DNA from: CADEDV01 sp036383515
GTDB lineage: Bacteria > Bacteroidota > Bacteroidia > Chitinophagales > Chitinophagaceae
Reading direction: 5' to 3'
DNA: 64,000 nucleotides
Assembly: GCA_036383515.1 (NCBI GenBank)
Contig: DASVOE010000114.1
Coordinates: 36,520 to 100,519, forward strand
Part shown: piece after piece, positions 19,442-26,744 of the stretch
How the letters are laid out: every line of letters begins with the position of its first letter
Numbering within the stretch: the first letter of the stretch is position 1
Made by a program: the position numbers and the translations under genes
Notes under the pieces: generated by a model
Seen by the model: the letters and a program-made list of their open reading frames with translations, nothing else
What the model was told of the DNA's origin: nothing
The model's database searches: none

Positions 19442-19853
19442 TCCGAAATCATGGAATCATCCTACCGATATCTACCAGGTCATTCAAAAAAACCCCGACA
19501 CACATTCCATTGTTGGGTTACTGGATGAACAACTGGTTTGTCAAATTGATCTTATCCTTGCAGAAGCCAGCGACCTAGGCAAACATATCCGTGTATCTGG
19601 CAAAGATTGTGTCGCACGGTTCCTTTTCGGCAATCCTCCCATTGTTCAACAAGCCCTGATAACGGCCTTCCTTACCTGGTATTTCGAATTTCCCGAAGCA
19701 GGCCATCTTTATGCAATCCCTGATATTCAAAATCATAATTACTGCCGGGTGCTGGAATCAGCGAGATTTGTTTTTCATTGTAATTGTATACTGACACAGC
19801 AGGCCGTAAGCATTTACCGGGTAACAAATACATTATTCAATGCAACCCATTAA
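19441..19853 (+). pseudogene. Remnant of a siderophore-type GNAT N-acetyltransferase
   Basis: The plus strand reads about 130 residues resembling the Acetyltransf_8 family (IucB/RhbD-like acetylases that acylate N-hydroxylated diamines in siderophore synthesis): HSIVGLLDEQLVCQIDL, LTWYFEFPEAGHLYAIPDIQNHN and a final AVSIYR. The N-terminal part is missing. The ORF extends upstream to 19275, but that section is antisense to the ATPase remnant and is not part of this gene. Several conserved positions look altered (for example ESARF where a KAGF-type motif is usual). The 3' tail is duplicated at 21239-21300. Confidence 0.65.
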
Positions 19854-19890
19854 GCTTCATAACAACCTTACACTTTTTAGCTCACTTAGA
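19796..19890 (+). repeat. Direct repeat copy 1 (acetyltransferase tail plus trailer)
   Basis: The last about 57 nt of the acetyltransferase remnant, from CAGCAGGCCG to CCCATTAA, recur with one difference at 21242-21298. The trailer CATAACAACC..ACACTTTTTAGCTCACTTA also recurs there, after a 25-nt insertion. The two copies flank the lipoprotein gene at 20121. Confidence 0.88.
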
Positions 19891-20120
19891 CCTTATGCTG
19901 CTTAAAGTAAATGTATAACGGGCTGGGCAGTAATAGTATCATAAAAATACTATTAATTTGAAAGTAACAGAATTAAAAGAAGATATTAAACCTTATCTTA
20001 TTCCCAGTTACCCTGAAGCAATTTAAGCTATCGGATTTCGTTGCCCATAAAGAAATCAGATTACTAGAAAGAATGGATATTTTACTTCAACGATAAACTA
20101 AAATATCAAAAAAAATAGAA

Positions 20121-21125
20121 ATGAAACAATTGATCTTCGTCTTTGCATTATCAGTCTTATACGTGAGTTGCAAAAAAGATAGTTCTTCAAATAATGTTTC
20201 TCATGATATTTATGTTGTAGGCTATGATGGTCAAAAGGCTGTTTATTGGAAAAACGGTGCTCAAACCGCTTTGACTAACGGCCCTTCTGGTTCTGTTGCC
20301 ACAGGTATTTCAGTTGAGGGCGATAATATTTATGTGTCAGGATTTGAAACGCTGAAGAGCGCATATTATTGGAAAAATGGAATACCGGCAATATTAGCTA
20401 CAAATACTCCTGGTATCACCAGTGTCGCCAACGCAATTACAATTTCAGGAAGTGATATTTATATCGCAGGTGGAGAAGAAAATAAATTAACCGGCAAACA
20501 TATCGCAAAATATTGGAAAAATGACGTTCCCATAACCTTAAGTGATAGTAATAACTATGCTTCAGCCCTGGATATAACAGTAGTTAACAATGACATTTAT
20601 GTTGCAGGTGAAGAATATAATACAAGTAGTCATCATGCAAAATATTGGAAAAACGGGCATAGTGTTATATTACCGGATGGACTGATAGCAACATCCATAG
20701 CGGTTGTTGATAATGATGTTTATGTAGCGGGATATAATATGGTCACTGGAAACGGAGGTAGCATAAAGGTTGCCGTATATTGGAAGAATGGCGTTCCGGT
20801 TGTATTAGGTGATGGCATTCATGCAAGTTCTCTCCTTGATATTTTTGTTCAGGGTACCGATGTGTATGTAGTTGGTTCAGATGCTAACGCAAATGGATAT
20901 GAAATAGCAAAAATGTGGAAAAATGGGATCGCTACCTCTTTAGCTGATGAAACGCACAATTCTTATGCTGTTGGGATAACAATTGTTGATAGTGATATCT
21001 ACGTTTTAATTAATGACATAGATAGAAATACCAATAAAAGAGTAATAAAAATTTTGAAAAATGGGATTGCCACTGCATTACCCGCTACCGGTACTTCTTA
21101 TGCTTATAGCCTTTATGTTAAGTAA
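20121..21125 (+). CDS. Beta-propeller-like repeat lipoprotein
   Basis: A 334-residue lipoprotein: signal peptide with lipobox YVSC (Cys17) then KKDSSSNN, typical of Bacteroidota surface lipoproteins. The mature part is made of six to seven repeats of about 45 residues with the pattern AKYWKNG....LPDG....I.V...DIYVAG, the repeat style of proteins predicted to fold as a beta propeller. No catalytic motif is seen. It sits between two copies of a short direct repeat and among pseudogenes, so it may have arrived by insertion. About 160 nt upstream, in-frame text VTELKEDIKPYLIPSYPEAI followed by a stop may be a relic of another gene. Function unknown. Confidence 0.8.
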   Translation: MKQLIFVFALSVLYVSCKKDSSSNNVSHDIYVVGYDGQKAVYWKNGAQTALTNGPSGSVATGISVEGDNIYVSGFETLKSAYYWKNGIPAILATNTPGITSVANAITISGSDIYIAGGEENKLTGKHIAKYWKNDVPITLSDSNNYASALDITVVNNDIYVAGEEYNTSSHHAKYWKNGHSVILPDGLIATSIAVVDNDVYVAGYNMVTGNGGSIKVAVYWKNGVPVVLGDGIHASSLLDIFVQGTDVYVVGSDANANGYEIAKMWKNGIATSLADETHNSYAVGITIVDSDIYVLINDIDRNTNKRVIKILKNGIATALPATGTSYAYSLYVK

Positions 21126-21238
21126 TGTTAGTTTTGGCATTATCCTCTATAGTTTGAAAAATTGACTTCGGATGAAAAAATGCCAATACTATAGTTTTGC
21201 AGCGCTCTTTTGCCGGAAGGGTTTCTTCGGACTTACCA

Positions 21239-21375
21239 TAAACAGCAGGCCGCAAGCATTTACCGGGTAACAAATACATTATTCAATGCAACCCATTAAA
21301 ATAATCATTCGACTAACAAACAGAAGCTTTATAACAACCTCACACTTTTTAGCTCACTTACTGCCTCACATATTA
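21239..21375 (+). repeat. Direct repeat copy 2
   Basis: This copy contains the acetyltransferase tail (21242-21298), a 25-nt insertion and the trailer ATAACAACCTCACACTTTTTAGCTCACTTACTGCCTCACATATTAC. A third, weaker copy of the trailer lies at 26288-26334. The tail is not preceded by the rest of the acetyltransferase, so this copy is the derived one. Confidence 0.85.
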
Positions 21376-21413
21376 CAGAGAACAAACCACGGAGAACCTG
21401 AGATAGATTAGTT

Positions 21414-21776
21414 TTAATCGTACACTATTTTAAAATCACTTCTTTTTCTAAATTGATCTTCTCCATCAAAATTAGGAACGTGATTCCAATCATCTGAAAT
21501 CTTAGATAGTAATTCAATAATTTCTTCCTTTGTTTTTTTACTTTCTTCGGTTAAGAACATTGCTGAATTCTTAATAACCAAAGAATAATTTGCTGCATTA
21601 AGCCAACTCAAATCACCCAGACAATCCCACAGGGCATTTATATTTTCTCCATAATAATTAGGAAATCTAAAGACAATAGCAATTTCTTTTAGAAAAGTTC
21701 CAAGAATCGGGCAGTGTTGTCCATCAATTTCTGCTATAAAATATTCTTTATTCTTATTTTCATCAATATTATTCAT
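21414..21776 (-). CDS. Barstar-family RNase inhibitor (immunity protein)
   Basis: A 120-residue protein with the barstar core FPNYYGENINALWDCLGDLSWL (about residues 38-59) after an IDGQHC..LGTFLKEIA segment. Barstars bind and block barnase-like RNases and serve as immunity proteins for secreted or contact-dependent nucleases. It starts 2 nt after the stop of the upstream exported gene, so it is translationally linked to it. No barnase-like toxin domain was recognised in this window; the neighbouring RHS toxin has its own overlapping immunity gene. It may be an orphan immunity gene kept for protection from competitors. Confidence 0.85.
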   Translation of the reverse strand: MNNIDENKNKEYFIAEIDGQHCPILGTFLKEIAIVFRFPNYYGENINALWDCLGDLSWLNAANYSLVIKNSAMFLTEESKKTKEEIIELLSKISDDWNHVPNFDGEDQFRKRSDFKIVYD

Positions 21777-21778
21777 TA

Positions 21779-22345
21779 TTAATGTTTCGGTTTCGGTCTG
21801 CCTAAAATACGTTCAAACACCACGGAATGAAGTGGAATCTGTGGAACCATCACTGCATATAAATGCCCTGTCTCATCTATAAAAAACTTTTGACCTGCGC
21901 CTGTGACTTCATTGCTGAAATAGAGGTTTTGTTCTTTATGGGTCAGCCATTTCATTAATTCAGATTGATTGGCAGAAGTCTTTTTAGTGTACATGGCCTG
22001 TATAATTTCGATTTCAATCTTATAGTCTTTGTACTTCTTTTTAATAGCTTGCTTATTTGCTTCCACATATCCATCCTCTAAGGAAGGTACACCGATGAAA
22101 GCCGCATCTTTCTTAAACTTCGAATAAAAGGAAGAAAGCTTTTTAAGCGAAGAGTCGGCTTCATTCCCTGAAATAATAATGAATAGCAATTTTTTGCCTT
22201 TATACTTTTTTAATCCCAGGTTCTGTCCGTTTATATCCTTGATGTTAATATCGTAGATGGCTTTAACCTGGAAAGTGAATGAAAGCATCCCGAATACTCC
22301 GATCAGTAAGATTGACATTCCTAATCGCTTATGAATATTGTTCAT
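21779..22345 (-). CDS. Exported glutathione-peroxidase-like fold protein lacking the peroxidatic cysteine
   Basis: A 188-residue protein with an N-terminal hydrophobic signal or anchor (about 9-29). The body resembles the thioredoxin-fold glutathione peroxidase layout: IYDINIKDINGQNLGLKKYKGKKLL at the front, then late motifs of the kind LMKWLTH and KFFIDETGHL. Where GPx has its Cys or Sec after the first core strand, this protein has FIIISGNEADSS, and there is no cysteine anywhere in it. It is therefore either a non-catalytic relative or a repurposed fold. It overlaps neither neighbour and lies 12 nt after the PPC/DUF5977 gene, in an apparent operon ending in barstar. Confidence 0.6.
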   Translation of the reverse strand: MNNIHKRLGMSILLIGVFGMLSFTFQVKAIYDINIKDINGQNLGLKKYKGKKLLFIIISGNEADSSLKKLSSFYSKFKKDAAFIGVPSLEDGYVEANKQAIKKKYKDYKIEIEIIQAMYTKKTSANQSELMKWLTHKEQNLYFSNEVTGAGQKFFIDETGHLYAVMVPQIPLHSVVFERILGRPKPKH

Positions 22346-22357
22346 TAGTTATATAGT

Positions 22358-24505
22358 TTAATAGCTTGAGCTTATTGTGATAAAATAGCATTCACTTGAA
22401 ATATCTACATTATAAAGGTGGACCTGATCATATCCACTGCTAACATTGCTGCACCCTGCCTCTAAATAATTATAATATCCATAATATTCAGGGTAGAAGT
22501 TCACATTATAATTACCAACCGGCAACGTTCCGAGATATGTGTTATACATAGGACTACTAACAGAAAAATAAAAACTCTCATAGGTCGAGGTATTTATAAA
22601 TTCTATTGTGCCATAGTTATTGTATGGGTAGCCGGAAAAATCATAATATATATCTACGGAACTGCAGTACCCATAGGCGTTTGCATAGTTCTGCCCGTTG
22701 GCAGCAATATCATTCAGGGCTAGCTGGTTGGCAGCCTGCAGACTGACTGATGAACTATAGGTGTTGGCATAAACAGTATAGGTGACCATAGATCCGCTAC
22801 CACTGGAACACTGTTTATAAAAGTTTTCGCTTTGCTCTGTATTATAGTAAGTGCAGGTGCCATTCGCATTGGCATAGCCCTGGCCATTGGCATTTACATT
22901 ATTTTGTGCTTGCTGATCCGCATCTGCCTGGCTAACTGTAGAACTATATGTATCCGCCGCCACGGTATAAGTTACACTACTACCCGTGCCGCCTGTACCA
23001 CAATTGTTGCGGGTAAACGTTCCACTTTTCTGTACATTATAATACGTAATAGTGGAAGTCATTGTCACTTTCACACTACCGGTATATTTTACTTCATTAC
23101 CGCAGGTGGTTTTTCGTTGAAACCAGGTTGTTTGGGTAAGAGGGGTACTGAAGCTCAGATTCTGTGAGGTAGCACCGGGTATATCCGTAAAATAAATATT
23201 ATCGGGAGAGCTTTGCCATTGATAGGTATAGTTACCGTTACAATTTCCATCGCTGGCGGATGTGGCGATGATAGTAGATGGCAGTTGTCCAAACAGCTTT
23301 GTCTGGTTGCCACTGGTAATGCATCCAGCGTTTAACGGCTGTATCACCGTTACAGTACCCTGCGTCTCAACATAAGCTGTATCACCACTGCAGATTGTTC
23401 TTCGCCTGAATAACGTAGTTACTGTTAAGGCCCCGGGACTATAATTTTGACCGGTTGCCCCGGAAATATTTGTAAAACTTCCGCTACCAGGAGCTGATTG
23501 CCATTGATAAGTATAACTGCCTCCGCAATTTCCCCCGGTGGCTGCAGTAGCATTAATAGTACTTGGGGTCTGTCCCGGGTATATCGTTTGCTGGGAGTTG
23601 GTGACATAACCTCCATAAAGAGGAGTAACGTCGTCCAGGTTTAAAGCTGTTGTTATATTTCCCGCATTACTGCCATAGCCCTCAACAACTATATAATAAG
23701 TACCGGCATTTAACGTAGTGCTTATGGAAGCCGTTGAGCCGGAACATAGCGGCCCGTTATCATCATTTGATGTGATCAATCCTCCGCTACTATTCAGCAG
23801 GTGCAAATAGGTATCAAAACCTGATGAACAATGAGAAATGTTTACTCGTTTGGTTCCCTGCAGGGTAAACTGGTAATAAATATCATCGCTGCTCTGTCCA
23901 TAATCATTAAGATATCCATTATAGGTACTGTTATTCTTTGTATCCGTATAAGAATAGGATCCCGATCCGTAGGTTCCAATTACAATAGGGTTGTTAATAC
24001 GGGCGCCAACAGGTTCTGGCGGACCCTCCACGTCTAATGTTACATCAATTGTAATGTCGCCGCTGTTAGTTCCATATCCTTCCGAGACAATATAATAAGT
24101 ACCTTCACTAAGTGTAGTTTGTATAGAAGCTGTTGTACCTGAACATAAGGGGCCGTTGTCATCATTGTATTCGATGAGACTCCCATCGCTGGCAAGCAAA
24201 TGCAGGTAGGTATCAAACGACGATGAACATTGAGAGATCGACACTACGGCGGTGCCTGTTACCGTAAAGCGATAAAAGATATCCTCACTGCTTTGCCCAT
24301 AATCATCGCCGTATCCACTGTTACTTCGGGTATCGTTATAGGTAGATGTTCCACCAGGATAAGTGCCCATTACAATAGGATATTCCATGGTAGAACCTTC
24401 CTGCCCATAGGAAAAAACAGGGTGCAGCAAAAAAGCTAACAATAGTAAGACCATTGCCTGCAGGCCTTTCTTTTGTGCCCGCCTGAAAAAGTAACTCATT
24501 CGCAT
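22358..24505 (-). CDS. Secreted PPC / Ig-like / DUF5977 repeat protein
   Basis: A 715-residue exported protein with a signal peptide ending in PVFSYGQ. Two copies of a bacterial pre-peptidase C-terminal (PPC) domain follow (about 38-165 and 170-295), each with YRFT/YQFT, SSFDTYLHLL and EGYGTNSGDI-type motifs. Then two Ig-like units with YTYQWQS (about 300-490), and two DUF5977 repeats recognised by VTYTVAADTYSSTVSQADAD and NANGQGYANANGTC (about 490-615). The C-terminal 95 residues are Tyr-rich and beta-like. No T9SS tail is evident. It probably sits at the surface; function unknown. Confidence 0.82.
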   Translation of the reverse strand: MRMSYFFRRAQKKGLQAMVLLLLAFLLHPVFSYGQEGSTMEYPIVMGTYPGGTSTYNDTRSNSGYGDDYGQSSEDIFYRFTVTGTAVVSISQCSSSFDTYLHLLASDGSLIEYNDDNGPLCSGTTASIQTTLSEGTYYIVSEGYGTNSGDITIDVTLDVEGPPEPVGARINNPIVIGTYGSGSYSYTDTKNNSTYNGYLNDYGQSSDDIYYQFTLQGTKRVNISHCSSGFDTYLHLLNSSGGLITSNDDNGPLCSGSTASISTTLNAGTYYIVVEGYGSNAGNITTALNLDDVTPLYGGYVTNSQQTIYPGQTPSTINATAATGGNCGGSYTYQWQSAPGSGSFTNISGATGQNYSPGALTVTTLFRRRTICSGDTAYVETQGTVTVIQPLNAGCITSGNQTKLFGQLPSTIIATSASDGNCNGNYTYQWQSSPDNIYFTDIPGATSQNLSFSTPLTQTTWFQRKTTCGNEVKYTGSVKVTMTSTITYYNVQKSGTFTRNNCGTGGTGSSVTYTVAADTYSSTVSQADADQQAQNNVNANGQGYANANGTCTYYNTEQSENFYKQCSSGSGSMVTYTVYANTYSSSVSLQAANQLALNDIAANGQNYANAYGYCSSVDIYYDFSGYPYNNYGTIEFINTSTYESFYFSVSSPMYNTYLGTLPVGNYNVNFYPEYYGYYNYLEAGCSNVSSGYDQVHLYNVDISSECYFITISSSY

Positions 24506-24580
24506 AAGCTTGGTTTATAGCTTTGATATATCCACTGGTTTATTTACATCCCGATTCGCCCTGTATCTCTTTTCTACTAA

Positions 24581-26131
24581 TTACTCTATAGTTATTGTTC
24601 CCCATTTGCTTTCCTTATCTATTCCTCCAAATCCTTTGATCTTCCTTACCGGAACCAGCAGCGATGACGAAGACAAAAGAGTGATTGCATCACCCACAGG
24701 TAAAAAATTTTCAGCAGCAAGATCAATCAGCTTTTCTCTTTTAATTTTCCCATCTGCTTCCATCCAGCCTGCTACCAGCACAACATTTTTATAGTTGTTA
24801 GAGCTCGAATACTTATCACCCACTTCAATTTTTAGATTAGCAGCCTCATCGTTATAAAAAACAAGTAATTTATCTTTAAACGGAAAAGCATAGTAAGAAG
24901 ACCCGATTGTACGGCCTGCACTTACCCTGGCTTTGGGTATCCAGTTAATAACAGCACGGCCGCTGTTTAAACGCACATTCAAAATACTGCCCGAAACCAG
25001 CGCAGAATGTTTTTCGCCATAAGCTATTCTTTCAAATTCTCCCACCATCCCAATGCTTCCGTCTTCTAATTCATAAGCCACCATATCCAAACCATCCAAC
25101 CCATATTTTTTCGGTTTTGTGTCTGCCCATCCGTCCTTGTCTAACTGGGTTACGAGGTCCTGCGAAAAGTCGGTTGTTTGAATTTTATCTTCTTTAAAAG
25201 TGGAGGAAGAAATGGTTTGTGAAAAAATGCTGGTGAGATTGCCTGATTCTCCTGTTAGGGTGCCCACAGCATATACCATATTCCCTGCCCTGGCTGCCAC
25301 CAAAAGAACCTGGTAAGGGCTACCTGTATTTGATCTCACCTCAAAATCTTTTGGCCGTCCTTTGGATTGATAGATCGCTACATGCTTTGCATATTCATTC
25401 CGGCCGGCTTTAAATTTATAGGCTATATATGCTGCACCATTATTATCAACAGCTGCCGAGGAAACGATAAGTTCATCGGTCATGCTGATCGTCTCTTTCC
25501 TATTCCAAACAGGCGCCAGGTCAATACTTACTACTGAAACATTAATTATGTTGTCTAATCCTGAAGACCAAACGGTCAGCAATTTTGTATAATCCGGCGA
25601 ACTTTTTACAATAAGCTTTGCTTTTGTTAACAGCTCTCCCAGTTTGCCAATCCCGATATTTCTAAGATCGGCTTGCAGCAGTTCTTTTGGCGCCCCGGTT
25701 TGTAATGAAACGGGGTCAATTTCAGTTGCCAGTAGTTTCAGGGTATTGCTTTCCTCCTCTCCATAACTAAAGTAAATAAGGTAAAGCTTGTCATTTATTT
25801 TTCTAAGGAGTGGAGGAAGTGGTCCGAAGTTTTTCTCCCCGTTCAGCAAATGGTTTTCTTTCACCAATTTCATGGAAGCATCATACTGCAGCAGCTTAAT
25901 GCCAAATTTTGCTTTACTCAGTTTAAAAGTATACCCGAATTGGGTCTTCTGATCTGTTTCCTTAAATGCAATAAAACCATTGTCTATTTTATATACATTG
26001 CCGTCAGGCATATCGTTGAAGGATGCAGACACGGAAGTTTTAAACGTTTGGCCATTTGCTGAAATACACAGTGATAACAACAGGAATAACGACGTTGATT
26101 TTAAAAAAAGTTTCTTGATCATGTTTATCAT
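24581..26131 (-). CDS. Exported protein of unknown function
   Basis: A 516-residue protein with a signal peptide (LFLLLSLCISANGQ, about 12-28). The rest is rich in short beta-type segments such as VYKIDNGFIAFKETDQKTQFGYTF and LRNIGIGKLGELLTKAKLIVKSSPDYTKLLTVWSS broken across blade-like units, which suggests a propeller, but no family is recognised. It lies 75 nt upstream of the PPC/DUF5977 gene in the same direction and may head the operon that ends in barstar. No catalytic motif is visible. Confidence 0.7.
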   Translation of the reverse strand: MINMIKKLFLKSTSLFLLLSLCISANGQTFKTSVSASFNDMPDGNVYKIDNGFIAFKETDQKTQFGYTFKLSKAKFGIKLLQYDASMKLVKENHLLNGEKNFGPLPPLLRKINDKLYLIYFSYGEEESNTLKLLATEIDPVSLQTGAPKELLQADLRNIGIGKLGELLTKAKLIVKSSPDYTKLLTVWSSGLDNIINVSVVSIDLAPVWNRKETISMTDELIVSSAAVDNNGAAYIAYKFKAGRNEYAKHVAIYQSKGRPKDFEVRSNTGSPYQVLLVAARAGNMVYAVGTLTGESGNLTSIFSQTISSSTFKEDKIQTTDFSQDLVTQLDKDGWADTKPKKYGLDGLDMVAYELEDGSIGMVGEFERIAYGEKHSALVSGSILNVRLNSGRAVINWIPKARVSAGRTIGSSYYAFPFKDKLLVFYNDEAANLKIEVGDKYSSSNNYKNVVLVAGWMEADGKIKREKLIDLAAENFLPVGDAITLLSSSSLLVPVRKIKGFGGIDKESKWGTITIE

Positions 26132-26266
26132 AAAGACTGCTTTCGAAGGATTTTCTATTCTTTTTTAGCCTACTAGTTAGTTGCTTATATTTTTTTCATT
26201 TTATAAATTGCCGATTGCTCAGACAACTCTTTTCATTTTATTTTTTTTACGGCCTCTTTGAAGCCG

Positions 26267-26289
26267 ATGGTTAGATACAGTCTAACCAT
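26267..26289. repeat. Perfect 9-bp inverted repeat downstream of the toxin operon
   Basis: ATGGTTAGA (26267-26275) and TCTAACCAT (26281-26289) enclose a 5-nt loop. It lies in the 230-nt gap between the immunity gene at 26364 and the exported gene starting at 26131. It lacks a following T tract on the minus strand, so it is a weak terminator candidate, or an RNA hairpin or protein site. Confidence 0.6.
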
Positions 26290-26334
26290 AACAATCCTAT
26301 AATTTTTTAGCTTCTTACTGCCTAACATACTACC
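26288..26334 (+). repeat. Third, diverged copy of the intergenic trailer repeat
   Basis: ATAACAATCC, TTTTTTAGCTTCTTACTGCC and TAACATACTAC align with the trailers at 21331-21375 and 19858-19890. The match is partial but collinear over about 45 nt and follows the inverted repeat directly. Confidence 0.5.
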
Positions 26335-26363
26335 CACAACTGAGTCTACCAGTCACAACCCTA

Positions 26364-26744
26364 CTATGTAACAACTGTCCGAATGTTAGGATACGTTTCT
26401 TTTAACAGAGATAAAAGCTCTTTTATTTTTTCTCGAAAAAGTATTAATGACTCTCGTGGATATTCTTGCTTTAATTCATTGTTAGGTACGTAGCTAAAGA
26501 ACACATTGTCCTCTCTTTCTAAAACCACTACATCAGTAGAAATTTCAAATACTCCACTATCCCAAAAAAAAACTGCAATTCCTGAGCTATCCGTTTCTAA
26601 ATGATAGTATAAACCGCTATTTCCCATCATTGAAGGTTCAGTTAATTCTATAATTTCTGATTCAATAAACTGGATATTATTTTCCAATTCTTCTTTCAGA
26701 AAATACAGTATACTCTTAATGTTTGAATAGACTTCTGTTTTCAT
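26364..26744 (-). CDS. Probable immunity protein for the RHS toxin
   Basis: A 126-residue acidic cytoplasmic protein with no signal peptide. No named family is recognised. Its ATG overlaps the stop codon of the RHS toxin gene in an ATGA arrangement at 26741-26744, so its translation is coupled to that of the toxin. In polymorphic toxin loci, the small gene directly after the variable toxin tip encodes the cognate inhibitor; that is the basis for the call. Sequence features are a helical start (YSNIKSILYFLKEELENNI), a beta-rich centre ending VFFWDSGVFEI, and a helical end. Confidence 0.65.
   Translation of the reverse strand: MKTEVYSNIKSILYFLKEELENNIQFIESEIIELTEPSMMGNSGLYYHLETDSSGIAVFFWDSGVFEISTDVVVLEREDNVFFSYVPNNELKQEYPRESLILFREKIKELLSLLKETYPNIRTVVT

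Noticed and set aside
22832..23167. An Ile-rich plus-strand ORF resembling a membrane protein
   Set aside because: Antisense to the DUF5977 repeats, whose Asn/Tyr/Ala codons produce the apparent hydrophobicity.
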